From Pseudomonadota bacterium (GTDB lineage: Bacteria; Pseudomonadota; Gammaproteobacteria; Acidiferrobacterales; Acidiferrobacteraceae): 50,745 nucleotides of DNA. Made by a program: the position numbers and the translations under genes. Below are positions 9,527 through 17,614 of this stretch, one piece after another. Within the stretch, counting starts at the first letter, position 1. Each line of letters opens with the position of its first letter. Below the pieces are notes generated by a model. That model was not told where the DNA came from, did not search any database, and was given only the letters and a program-made list of their open reading frames with translations. Where the stretch lies: NCBI GenBank assembly GCA_021777335.1, contig JAJYDT010000011.1, positions 1 to 50,745 on the forward strand. The letters run 5' to 3'.

Positions 9527-9787
9527 GCGCCGGCGGCGCGCACGGCACACCGGGCAGACGGGGCAACGGTTCGCCGGGGTCCCGGTCCGGATGGGCTTTG
9601 AACCGGACCGGGTGTTGCATCGGGACGACGGAGCGAGACATGCTGGGAGTGGGCCTGGTGAGTCAGACTGCTGCGTCGGTCCGGCTTATGGTGGGGGCGG
9701 AAGGATATGATCGGGGCGGGGGATTCACGAAGCTCAGAGCAGTGTGGGTCTTGTCGCGCTTACGGAATTCCGGAAAAGGTCCATAGA

Positions 9788-10837
9788 ATGATGCGGCGCA
9801 CAAAAAATATTCTGAAACAGGCAATCATCCGCTCGCTGGCACATCCTCGGGTATGCACAATATTGAACCCCTGGACCAGACGCCTTGGCACGGTGTTCAT
9901 GATGCACCGCTTCGAAGACCCGACACAGGGAGTGTACGGCCACTCCGTGGAATTCGTGGAAGCTGTGTTGAAGCGCCTGCGGCGCCGGAACTACCGGATA
10001 GTATCGCTTCGGGAGCTGATCGACGATCTCAATCGCGGTGCGTCTTGGAAAGGGCACAGGGTGGCGTTCACGTGTGATGACGGTACCTATGACCAGGCGG
10101 AAATCGCGGCACCTTTATTCGAGCGCTACGATTGTCCGGCCACGATATTCCTGGTCACGGGGTTCATGGACCGGGTTTTGTGGCCGTGGGACGACCAGGT
10201 GGCGTACGTGCTCAGGCATACGGCGCGCACGTCGGTGACGATCCGGGCCGACTCACAGACGCTGTCATATGATCTGTGCACCGATGCGCAGCGTGTCCTT
10301 GCTACGGAGGACCTGCGCCTGCGCTGCAAGTTGATGACACAGACCGAGTTTCTCGCCGTGCTCGATGGTCTGTCCGAGGCGACCGGGGTGGCGATTCCGC
10401 AATCAGCGCCGTGCGCATACGCGCCCATGACCTGGGACGATGCCAGGACGCTCGAGGGCACTGGGCTTTTCTCCTTCGCACCACATTCGGTGAGTCATCA
10501 GATCCTGACGAGTATGTCGGACGACCAGGCGCGTGATGAGATCACGGTTTCCTGGCAGCGGATCTGCCACGAGCTGGCCAAGCCATTGCCCGTTTTCAAT
10601 TTTCCCAGTGGGCTTTTCGGAACACGCGAGGTTGGATTCGTGCGTGCCGCCGGGCTTTCGACGTTTGTCTCGACGGTCGCTGGCTACGTCCATTGCCGCC
10701 CGAACGCGGAAAGTGCGGACCTGCCGTGGCGGATCGATCGGTTCAACTTTCCGGAGACGCTGGAGGATTTCCTGCAGTACAGCACATGGATCGAGTGGGG
10801 GAAGGATCAGTTGCGTTCCAGGATGCGTAATTCATGA
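9788..10837 (+). CDS. NodB-type polysaccharide deacetylase (copy A, intact)
   Basis: This is a 349-residue NodB-fold deacetylase, probably acting on amino sugars of the polymer or its precursor. The catalytic strand reads VAFTCDDGTYDQAE (the family usually has TFDDG, so Phe is replaced by Cys). CPATIFLVTGFMD follows, and the His motif is PHSVSHQIL. The C-terminal PVFNFPSGLFG and FLQYSTWIEWGKD blocks recur in the relic at 16046-16339. ATG 9788 is chosen for the AAGGT about 9 nt upstream; the frame is open to 9707. It is the first gene of the duplicated module described in the findings. Confidence 0.85.
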   Translation: MMRRTKNILKQAIIRSLAHPRVCTILNPWTRRLGTVFMMHRFEDPTQGVYGHSVEFVEAVLKRLRRRNYRIVSLRELIDDLNRGASWKGHRVAFTCDDGTYDQAEIAAPLFERYDCPATIFLVTGFMDRVLWPWDDQVAYVLRHTARTSVTIRADSQTLSYDLCTDAQRVLATEDLRLRCKLMTQTEFLAVLDGLSEATGVAIPQSAPCAYAPMTWDDARTLEGTGLFSFAPHSVSHQILTSMSDDQARDEITVSWQRICHELAKPLPVFNFPSGLFGTREVGFVRAAGLSTFVSTVAGYVHCRPNAESADLPWRIDRFNFPETLEDFLQYSTWIEWGKDQLRSRMRNS

Positions 10838-10865
10838 CGTTAAATACCATGGGCATAGGCACGGG

Positions 10866-11016
10866 TCGAAGGCCCAGGTCACGCTGCTCGGACTTTGGGG
10901 CAGTCCACCGGACCCATATATTGCCGATCCGTTCGGTTGTGACGACGGCTATTTCCAGACGTGCTACGTGCGTATCGATGCGGGTGTTGCCGGCATTCTG
11001 GATCAGATCGGGAGAT
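10866..11016 (+). pseudogene. low-molecular-weight phosphatase remnant (C-terminal about 50 codons)
   Basis: A plus-strand frame reads KAQVTLLGLWGSPPDPYIAD and then PFGCDDGYFQTCYVRIDAG. This matches the C-terminal 50 residues of the intact phosphatase at 16336-17001 almost residue for residue, including the DP general-acid motif. The whole N-terminal part with the CxxxxxRS loop is absent, and the stop codon of the intact copy is replaced by a sense codon. It sits in the same relative position, between a plus-strand deacetylase and a minus-strand deacetylase, as the intact copy. Confidence 0.75.
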
Positions 11017-11043
11017 GGCCCGTTGCCGGCGGTGATCCAGATC

Positions 11044-12078
11044 CTAGATCCATCCGGACAGCCTCGCCAGCAAAGAGGTCTCGTCGCGGGTGATGTCCTG
11101 GTGCACGGAGATTCGTCGGATCATGTAACGGTCTGCGGCGATGCTGTGCCAGCCGTGCAGAGTTGAGCACGCCGCGAGATAATGTTCCGCAACCAGCGAG
11201 CGTACCGTGGCGGTGGCGTCTCCATTGGGATAGCAGAACAATGGAGCCTCGCAGCCGGCATTGCTCTCAATGACGAATCTGGATCCGGCGATCTCGTCGT
11301 GTAGTCTTTCGGGGGTCAGGGCATCGGACAGCCGAGTGTGCCGACGCGTATGGGATCCGATCGAGATGAGTCCACTGCCTACCATCGTGCGGATCTGCTC
11401 CCAGCTCAGAATCTGGGCAGCCCCGGACGATCCGGCATCGCCCAGACGCGATGCCATGGCGTCGACGCGGGCACACAGCGTGGCGTCGTCGTCACGCTTG
11501 GCACCATTGATGATGCGATCCAGCCGCTCCGGATCCAGCTCCCGCTCGGATGATGGCATCGGCATATCAAGGGCACGTAGCCAGGCGAACTCGCTGAAGG
11601 AGTAGAGTTGGGCTGCGTGCCGCGCCAGACCTTGTCGCAGCAGGAGTCCCAGCCGTTCCGGCCAGAAGAGGCGTCCAGTGCCCACCAGGTCGGACACCAC
11701 GAAGATCGTTGCCGGCACGTCTTCCTCGGTTAGTACCGGATATGCATACTCGAAGTTGTCGGCCCATCCGTCGTCGAAGGTGATGGCGAATGCCCGTTCG
11801 GGTAGCGGCGCATTGTTGCGCGCCGCCAGAATCCAGTGGTCGAGCCGGACTGGCTGAAAGTGGCGTTTGAGCGTTGCCAGATGGAAGCGCAGGGTTTCCG
11901 GATGCACGTACATCCCTGGCTGCTCCGCCTCTAGGCGAGGGTCGCCGGGCGGCAGTACGCGGTGGTACATGAGGACGACCAGCGAACCATGGCGTCTGCG
12001 CCACAGTAGCGGCGCCGTTTTCGCCACAGCGAGCTCAGCCGCACGCTTCACCGCGGCTTTGGCCGCTCGGCAGTTCAT
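11044..12078 (-). CDS. NodB-type polysaccharide deacetylase, minus-strand copy (intact)
   Basis: This is a 344-residue polysaccharide deacetylase family protein. LVVLMYHRVLPPGDPRLEAE near residue 35 is the usual entry to this family. AFAITFDDGWADNFEYAYPVL carries the catalytic Asp pair, GSHTRRHTRLSD carries the metal-binding His pair, and PLFCYPNGD is the late substrate-pocket block. The longest frame starts at 12450, but those extra 124 residues are Arg/Pro/Ser-rich and unlike the family, so ATG 12078 (MNCRAAKAAVKRAAEL) is preferred. That start is supported by the parallel start in the truncated copy at 17382. The gene runs convergently towards the phosphatase relic. Confidence 0.85.
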   Translation of the reverse strand: MNCRAAKAAVKRAAELAVAKTAPLLWRRRHGSLVVLMYHRVLPPGDPRLEAEQPGMYVHPETLRFHLATLKRHFQPVRLDHWILAARNNAPLPERAFAITFDDGWADNFEYAYPVLTEEDVPATIFVVSDLVGTGRLFWPERLGLLLRQGLARHAAQLYSFSEFAWLRALDMPMPSSERELDPERLDRIINGAKRDDDATLCARVDAMASRLGDAGSSGAAQILSWEQIRTMVGSGLISIGSHTRRHTRLSDALTPERLHDEIAGSRFVIESNAGCEAPLFCYPNGDATATVRSLVAEHYLAACSTLHGWHSIAADRYMIRRISVHQDITRDETSLLARLSGWI

Positions 12079-12627
12079 CCGCGTGACACCGGCGCCGCCA
12101 GGGCCGGGTCTGCCCGATCCCGAGCGCCTGCGCCGCAGTAGGGTCGCCCGTCCAGACGGCGAGGTAATGTCGGGCCGTCCGCAGTGCCGTATGGTCCGTG
12201 ACAGGAAGGCATGACATGAGTGTGAATTCCGGGCATGACGATACGGTCCATAGGGCTGGTCGGAAGTATATACGGGATCGGACTCCAGCGGGCCTTCCCG
12301 TGCTTCGTCCGCGATGCCTGCCCGGCGCGGAGGGATGCCTGGCTTGGCTCCCATCGCCGGTCGCCACGGTCTACGATTAAGGTCCCGGGACGGTGTGCGG
12401 GAAGAAGTATAGGTCGGTGCCGAGGGTGAGACAACCGCAGCCATCGCCACCGCCGCGATTCTGCCACATGCAGCCGCGTGTCCCTTTCGATATCTGATTC
12501 AGTGATGGAATCGGCGTGCCGCGAGGCGCTCGGCGTTCCGGATTTGCCACAGCGCAGTCACTGGATCCGGTGACTGCGTCGGGTCAATTGTGCGTGCTGT
12601 GCATGCAGTTGCAAAAGGATCACTATC
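12079..12627. other. divergent intergenic region with glycosyltransferase start relic
   Basis: No intact gene. The segment around 12405-12470 matches 17550-17615 closely; both contain GAGACAACCGCAG at a similar distance (38-40 nt) from an ATG. At 17615 that ATG opens an intact glycosyltransferase. At 12468 it opens a 9-codon frame (MQPRVPFDI then stop). The region is therefore the shared divergent promoter region of a duplicated module, with the glycosyltransferase gene lost in this copy. Beyond about 12500 nothing is recognised until the sugar transferase relic. Confidence 0.5.
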
Positions 12628-13033
12628 GCGCGCACCGATGCGGAGCAGGACGGCACGCCGCGCTGGGCAAGCGAAAACGACGATCGCATCACTCGCGTGG
12701 GCCGGGTGATTCGCAAGCTCCGTAATGACGAGTTGCCGCAGATATTCAATGTTCTCAATGGCAAAATGAGTTTCGTCGGGCTGCGCCCGGAACGGCCGTA
12801 TTTCGTCGAGCAGCTCTCACGGCAGATACCGTTCTTCGTGTGCCGCCACAACGTCAAACCGGGAATCACCGGCTGGGCCCAAATACGCTGCCCCTATGGC
12901 GCCTCTGTTGAGGAGGCAATCGAAAAGTTGCAGTATGACCTTATACTACGTGAAGAATCATTGCCTATTTCTGGATCCCATCATCCTGTTTGAGACCGTG
13001 CAGGTCATTATTTTTGGTAAGGGTTCGAGGTAG
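12628..13033 (+). pseudogene. EpsB-type sugar transferase remnant, copy 2
   Basis: The translation RTDAEQDGTPRWASENDDRI through DELPQIFNVL, SFVGLRPERP and GITGWAQIRCPYG matches residues 335-436 of the intact transferase at 1632. After QYDL a frameshift near 12940 moves the frame. The tail then reads YYVKNHCLFLD and IIFGKGSR, and stops at 13031-13033 at the position homologous to the intact stop. One conserved Pro of VGPRPE is changed to Leu. All membrane segments and the first third of the catalytic domain are missing, so it cannot be functional. Confidence 0.85.
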
Positions 13034-13343
13034 CGATAGCCGCGGAAAGTGGTGCGTGGGACTGCATGTGGCGACCGGCCCGGCGTGGCGGCGATCCTCG
13101 CCCTCGTCATCCTGGCCGGGGCCGGTGACGCGCGTGGCTTCCGCCTCCACCGCCAGTTCCTAAGGGGTCTTGAGGGCCACGATCATCATCCTCCAATGAT
13201 GCCAGACTCCAGACCGCCTTCCGATTCTTGTCACGCTGGAAAAGACTACGGCTTGCCAAGGTTTTCCCAGTGGGTTTATTCTCGATAGGCCTGCGGGCTT
13301 GCAGATCTGCAGCAAGTTAGGATCGGGACAGGGGGGTCGCGAC
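13034..13343. other. intergenic, nothing recognised
   Basis: No gene supported between the transferase relic and the methyltransferase. A run of six G at 13331-13336 acts as the ribosome-binding region of the downstream gene. Confidence 0.35.
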
Positions 13344-14390
13344 ATGAAGCCCAGCTGTGTGGAATATCTAATCTGTATCGGTTGCGGAAAGGGTGCGCTG
13401 GCGCTCGCTGTCGAGCAGGAGGAGTCTGGGGAGGTGCTCGAAGGAGCTCTGACGTGTTCCTGCGGCACCTCCTATCCGATCATCGGCGGCGTGCCGCGGA
13501 TGTTGTCCCGGAAGCTGCTCGATGAGATGCTGGCCGAGTATGGGAAGGCTGCGCCGAAGGGACGACTGACGGATCCGGACGATGTTCAAGCGGTCCAAGG
13601 CGCGACCATGGATGCATTCGGGTTCGAATGGCGCCATTATGCCGATTACGATGCTCACAACTATGAGAATTGGATGCCGGAAGGCTTCGATCCGAATACC
13701 GGCTTTCGGGGCAAGCTGGGGCTCGAGGTGGGTTGCGGCGCCGGCCGCCATGCGGAACGCACGGCAGGGTCAGCCCGAACGCATTTTGCCGTAGATCTGT
13801 CCTATGCGGTGGATGCTGCGTTCCAGCGCACGCGGCATCTCCCGAATTGCCACGTGATTCAGGCGGACGCGTTCAACCTCCCGTTCGAGAATTGCCGCTT
13901 CGATTATGTCTATTGTCTCGGGGTTCTGCAGCATATGCACGATCCGCCGGAAGGGTTTCGACACCTCGCGCGGCAGGTGCGTCGAGATGGGATCCTGCTC
14001 GTCAACGTCTACCAGGCGAGCCGGCCGTTTACGACAGGTCTGCTCGAAGCGCTTCGAAAGATCACAACGCGGATGCCCCCCCGCGCGTTGAATGCATGCT
14101 GCTATCTGGCTGGCACAATGGACTACCTGATCTGCGCGACCTGGCGGGGCGCCGAAGCGCTTGGATTATCCCGCCTCATCGGCCCGTTTGTTCCCGGGCG
14201 GGTCAAGGAATATGCCAAACATACCTACAGGACCGTCGTTACCGACTGGTATGACCGGCTGGCCTGTCCCGTCAAGATTCACTACCAGCGGGAAGATCTG
14301 GTTGGTTGGTACGAGCAGGCTGGGTACAAAAACATCCGGGTAACTCCTTACTGGAAAGCATTTTGGAATGGCTTCGGTGAAAAGGCCTGA
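13344..14390 (+). CDS. class I SAM-dependent methyltransferase with N-terminal Trm112-like segment
   Basis: This is a 348-residue protein with two parts. Residues about 8-60 hold a cysteine-rich stretch (CIGCGKG, then CSCGTSYPIIGGVPRML), like the Trm112-type zinc-binding segment found before many EPS/LPS methyltransferases. A Rossmann methyltransferase follows, with motif I LGLEVGCGAGRHAE, a later IQADAFNLPFE and YCLGVLQHMHDPPE. It probably methylates a polymer sugar or precursor, with cofactor SAM. ATG 13344 follows a G-rich ribosome-binding site; the frame is open to 13299. Codon use and protein quality look normal although relics flank it on both sides. Its target is unknown. Confidence 0.82.
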   Translation: MKPSCVEYLICIGCGKGALALAVEQEESGEVLEGALTCSCGTSYPIIGGVPRMLSRKLLDEMLAEYGKAAPKGRLTDPDDVQAVQGATMDAFGFEWRHYADYDAHNYENWMPEGFDPNTGFRGKLGLEVGCGAGRHAERTAGSARTHFAVDLSYAVDAAFQRTRHLPNCHVIQADAFNLPFENCRFDYVYCLGVLQHMHDPPEGFRHLARQVRRDGILLVNVYQASRPFTTGLLEALRKITTRMPPRALNACCYLAGTMDYLICATWRGAEALGLSRLIGPFVPGRVKEYAKHTYRTVVTDWYDRLACPVKIHYQREDLVGWYEQAGYKNIRVTPYWKAFWNGFGEKA

Positions 14391-14397
14391 TGCGCTC

Positions 14398-14667
14398 GCT
14401 GCGCGCCAAGGAAAGCGAAGCGCGGGCGCGTAGTCCGCGGCAGGCGTAGGGTCCTTGCAGGTGGCCGAAGGCCACCTGCAAGGACATCTGATACGCCGTT
14501 GAGCAATTGCTCATCGAGCGGCACGCATCGGAAATGCGTGCCGCTCGATGAGCAGGGTGGACGCGGCATGCTGCAGCGGATGCGCAGGCACAGCGAGTGC
14601 GCCGAGACCGGGTGCGCGAGGGAGACTGGGAAGTCCCATCGGGTTTATCGAGGGCCGGTGCCCAAAC
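14398..14667 (+). repeat. R repeat, full copy 1 (270 bp, two perfect hairpins)
   Basis: This 270-bp unit begins GCTGCGCGCCAAGGAAAGCG and ends CGAGGGCCGGTGCCCAAAC. It contains a perfect 16-bp stem with a GAA loop (14451-14485) and a perfect 21-bp stem with a 5-nt loop (arms 14508-14528 and 14534-14554). A second full copy of the same length lies at 35131-35400. Partial copies lie at 24923-24950, 26656-26723 and 28974-29054. The right end joins directly to the interior of a sugar transferase relic. No open reading frame of substance is present. Neither hairpin has a T-run, so they are not ordinary terminators. Confidence 0.8.
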
Positions 14668-15094
14668 GGTCCTCAAGTTTCGCAGCATGCGTAGCGATGT
14701 GGAAAAGGATGGCAAGCCCCGGTGGGCGAGCCGGCACGATGACCGCATCACGCGGGTGGGCCGGGCGCTCCGGATGCTGCATATCGATAAGCTGGCGCAG
14801 ATATTCAGCGTATTCCGGGGTGAGATGAGTTTCGTCGGACCGAAGCCGGAGCGGCCCTTAATTTGGCGAACAGCAATCCCGGCAAATTCCCTTCTTCATG
14901 TGCCGGCGCAATGTCAAGCTGGGAATCACCGGTTGGGCACAGATACGGTGCTCCTATGACGCTTCAGTGGAGGAGGCGATGGAAAAGCTGCAGGATAACC
15001 CCTATTATCATGTCAAAGAACCACATCCTGTTCCTGGGCTTGGTTGTGCGGGCACAAACCATGCAGGTGATTCTTTTCGGACAGGGATCGAGTA
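14668..15094 (+). pseudogene. EpsB-type sugar transferase remnant, copy 3
   Basis: Directly after the R repeat the sequence reads TVLKFRSMRSDVEKDGKPRW, then SFVGPKPERP, matching residue 327 onward of the intact transferase. A frameshift near 14860 follows. The next frame gives MCRRNVKLGITGWAQIRCSY, EEAMEKLQ and, after another shift, ILFGQGS at the end. DELPQ has become DKLAQ. Downstream DNA also resembles the DNA downstream of the intact gene (a 32-bp match at 15215-15246 to 3151-3182), so the copy was once a larger duplicated segment. Confidence 0.82.
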
Positions 15095-15214
15095 GCAGCA
15101 ACCGGCAGATTATGACCGTCGGCGGCGCGGCGCAAGGCCTCCGGGGAAAAGGAGAAGCGTCGTGCAACCGGTGCGGTCGTGGCCGCAATGGCCGGTCTCT
15201 CTCTTAAAGGCTGT

Positions 15215-15246
15215 GCGAAGCGTAGCTTCGCATGCGGTAGCGTACC
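15215..15246 (+). repeat. 32-bp repeat shared with 3151-3182
   Basis: The segment GCGAAGCGTAGCTTCGCATG and its continuation to GCGTACC match 3151-3182 with two differences. Here GCGAAGC and GCTTCGC form a 7-bp stem. Both copies lie downstream of an EpsB-type transferase sequence, one intact and one relic. Confidence 0.6.
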
Positions 15247-15423
15247 GGGTGACCGGATCCGCGTGGCAGATCACAGCGGATCGGGAGGCGCTGGATATCA
15301 ATGAGCGGCGAGCAGTAGTGATAATCATCTAGCCAGCCTCCTCACCGCCCCCAAACCGGGACGGCAGGGCTATAAGTCAGGATGTGTGTAGTCATTGACA
15401 GCCCTGACAACAGGAGGCCAGTG

Positions 15424-15780
15424 ATGAAAAAGTATAGCGGAATCGATCTGCATTCGAACAACAGTGTGATCGTGGTGACGGACGAAACGGATAAGGTACG
15501 CTATCAACGGCGGCTGGCGAACGATCTTGGACAGATCCTTGCCGCGCTCGCCCCGCACCGCGAGGAGCTCGTCGGTGTGGTGGTCGAATCGACCTTCAAC
15601 TGGCATTGGTTGGTTGACGGGTTGATAGAGGCAGGCTACCGCGTGCACCTCGCCAACACGAATGCTATCAAGAAGTACTACGAGGGATTGAAATACAGCA
15701 CCGACGAAACCGACGCCGCTCACTTCGCGCAACTGCTGCGCCTCAAACTCCTGCCCACGGGCAATATCTACCCCCGAGCG
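15424..15780 (+). pseudogene. IS110-family transposase, N-terminal fragment
   Basis: ATG 15424 has a strong AGGAGG 6 nt upstream. The product begins KKYSGIDLHSNNSVIVVTD and continues with VVVESTFNWHWLVDGLIEAG, VHLANTNAIKKYYEG and KYSTDETDAAHFAQLLRL. These are the first, Glu and paired Asp blocks of the DEDD (RuvC-like) catalytic half of IS110 transposases. The C-terminal half with the serine motif is gone, because the frame runs at about 15780 into deacetylase sequence. The DEDD residues of the retained half look intact, so this truncation looks recent compared with the surrounding relics. Confidence 0.82.
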
Positions 15781-15790
15781 GCCGCACCAG

Positions 15791-16339
15791 GTGCAGGGTG
15801 CGACGGGAGCGAGTCTCCTGGAGTTTCCTCTCAACACCAAGAAGCCTGGTCCGGTGCGCTTGCCGGTGGCGGGGGCGGATATTTCCGGCTTTTTCCTTAT
15901 GCGGTCACGCGTGCGGCGCCTGCCAGCATCACCCGTAGCGAAAGGGCTGCCATTTATTTTCTATCTGCATCCATGGGAAATCGACCCCAGCCAGCCCCGG
16001 ATCCGTGCGGGCCGGCTGTCGCGTTTCCGCCACTACACGGGCATGCCGGATGACATGGTGCGGAGCGAAATGACGGATTCCTGGAAACGCCTGGGCAAGG
16101 AGCTTTCCGAGCCTCTGCCTGTTTTCAATTTCCCAAGCGGGCAGTTTGGAATCCGCGAGGTCGAATTTCCGCGCGACACCGGGCTTTCCGCGTTCGTGGC
16201 CACGGACGGTGGCTACGTTTATCCCTGTAGCAAGGTGGCATCTCCGAACATTCCACGGCGCCTGGACCGGTTCGTTTTTCCGGACACGATGGAGGATTTC
16301 CTGCAGTACAGCACGTGGATAGAGTGGGGGAAGGAATGA
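15791..16339 (+). pseudogene. chimeric deacetylase relic (DUF3473 piece joined to NodB copy A-like tail)
   Basis: 15791-16045 corresponds to the C-terminal half of the DUF3473 deacetylase at 3251, seen as SLLEFPLNTK, then in a shifted frame GGGYFRLFPYAVTR, then FIFYLHPWEIDPSQPRIRAG and SRFRHYTG. From about 16046 it switches to the C-terminal 95 residues of the other deacetylase (9788): MTDSWKRLGKELSEPLPVFN, FPSGQFGIREVE and FLQYSTWIEWGKE. Frameshifts in the first part and the missing catalytic Asp/His motifs make it non-functional. The final TGA overlaps the phosphatase ATG (ATGA), as expected if an operon arrangement was once present. Confidence 0.78.
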
Positions 16340-17001
16340 CTTCGCTTCCGGATCCGCCACCATTCATGAAGCCGGGCGCGTTGCAAGCCGGTTCTGGGAA
16401 AGTCTCCCCGGGCGTCGCGGAGCGCCATCCATTGTGGCAAAGATGGTCGGAGGGGATCGCGCGGCAGCACGGACGCAAGTGGTCAATGGTGGCGCACTAC
16501 TGCTATCTGCTGGCTCACCACGCTGGGTTCGACAGGAATTTCAGGCGTATTGACTGGTCACGAATCGACCGTCTGGTGTTCGTATGCATGGGCAACATCT
16601 GCCGCAGCCCCTATGCCGAGGCGTTGGCCTTGGCGGGCGGCGCCTCAGCCGTCTCAGCGGGTTTGGGTACGCGCGCTGGGGTGCCTGCCCACCCGGATGC
16701 GGTCCGCAACGCCGAGCAGCGCGGAATCGACCTGCGCCAGCATACGGCGAGGCGGGTAGACGATCTGAACATCAATGGCGCGGATCTCCTCGTCGTTATG
16801 GAGCCGCCGCAGGCGTGGCAACTGGAGCGTAATCCCCGTATGCTCCGGTCTGGGGCGCAGGTGACGCTGCTGGGGATCTGGGGTGCCCCGGTGGTGCCGT
16901 ATATTGCGGACCCGTTCGGCTGTGGCGACGACTATTTCCAAACCTGTTACAGGCGCATCGACACCGGCGTTGCGGCAATACTGGCGCGGTTCGGCCGCTG
17001 A
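16336..17001 (+). CDS. low-molecular-weight protein tyrosine phosphatase family protein
   Basis: This is a 221-residue protein. The signature loop FVCMGNICRSPYAEA at about residues 82-96 contains the C-x5-R-S nucleophile loop (C84, R90). The general-acid motif is in YIADPFG near residue 190. In EPS systems such phosphatases reverse autophosphorylation of the chain-length tyrosine kinase, which is inferred here. Residues 1-75 are an extension with no recognised motif; the usual family is about 150 residues. ATG 16336 has GGGGGAAGGA directly upstream and overlaps the stop of the deacetylase relic. A relic of its C-terminus lies at 10866. Confidence 0.85.
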   Translation: MTSLPDPPPFMKPGALQAGSGKVSPGVAERHPLWQRWSEGIARQHGRKWSMVAHYCYLLAHHAGFDRNFRRIDWSRIDRLVFVCMGNICRSPYAEALALAGGASAVSAGLGTRAGVPAHPDAVRNAEQRGIDLRQHTARRVDDLNINGADLLVVMEPPQAWQLERNPRMLRSGAQVTLLGIWGAPVVPYIADPFGCGDDYFQTCYRRIDTGVAAILARFGR

Positions 17002-17026
17002 GCAGTGGCCAGCGGGGATATCCGGC

Positions 17027-17382
17027 CTAGATCCAGCCGGACAGCCTAGCCAGCAGCGAGGTTTCGTCGCGGCTGATGTTCTGGTGCAACGCGATCCGGC
17101 GGATCATGTGGTGGTCGTCGCGGATGCGATGCCAGCCGGGCCGGGTTGAGCATGCCGCGAGGTAGTGTTCGGCAACCAGTGCGCGCACCGCAGGTGTGGT
17201 ATCCCCATTGGGATAGCAGACCGGCGGCTCGGTCTGCAGGCGGGGACCCTCGGGAGGAAGTACGCGGTGGTACATCAGGACGACCAAGGTGCCGCAGCGC
17301 GCGCCACAGTGCCGGCGCGCGCTGCGGACGCCGCCAGTTCAGCGATGCGCTTCACCGCGGTTTTGACTGTCCGACGACTCAT
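17027..17382 (-). pseudogene. NodB-type deacetylase relic (internal deletion)
   Basis: This is the counterpart of the intact minus-strand gene at 11044-12078. The start MSRRTVKTAVKRIAELA (ATG 17382) matches its N-terminus. After a frameshift the sequence reads VVLMYHRVLPPEGPRLQTE and then jumps to PPVCYPNGDTTPAVRALVAE and SRDETSLLARLSGWI. About 200 central residues are deleted, including the TFDDG and HxxxH motifs. The ends are well conserved, so the loss is an internal deletion rather than gradual decay. Confidence 0.82.
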
Positions 17383-17614
17383 TGCCACAAGATTAGTCCG
17401 GCCGCGACCACGCGTGCGGTGCGTACCGGCCGAGCGGTACTGGAGCCGAGAGGTATCGCCCGGCGATGCGGTCCTGATATGATGGCTGGGCCTTGCAGTT
17501 TGTTCGAAAGCAGGGCGGCCTGTTCCTGTCCTGGTGGCAACGTCTGTCCGGGCAAATATAGGGTGGTACCGGGGACGAGACAACCGCAGCGGTCCTGCCC
17601 GCTGATTATGCTGC

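Noticed and set aside
14451-14485. Strong hairpin as a Rho-independent terminator
   Set aside because: The stem is not followed by a T-run, and the same hairpin travels with the R repeat at 29017-29051.
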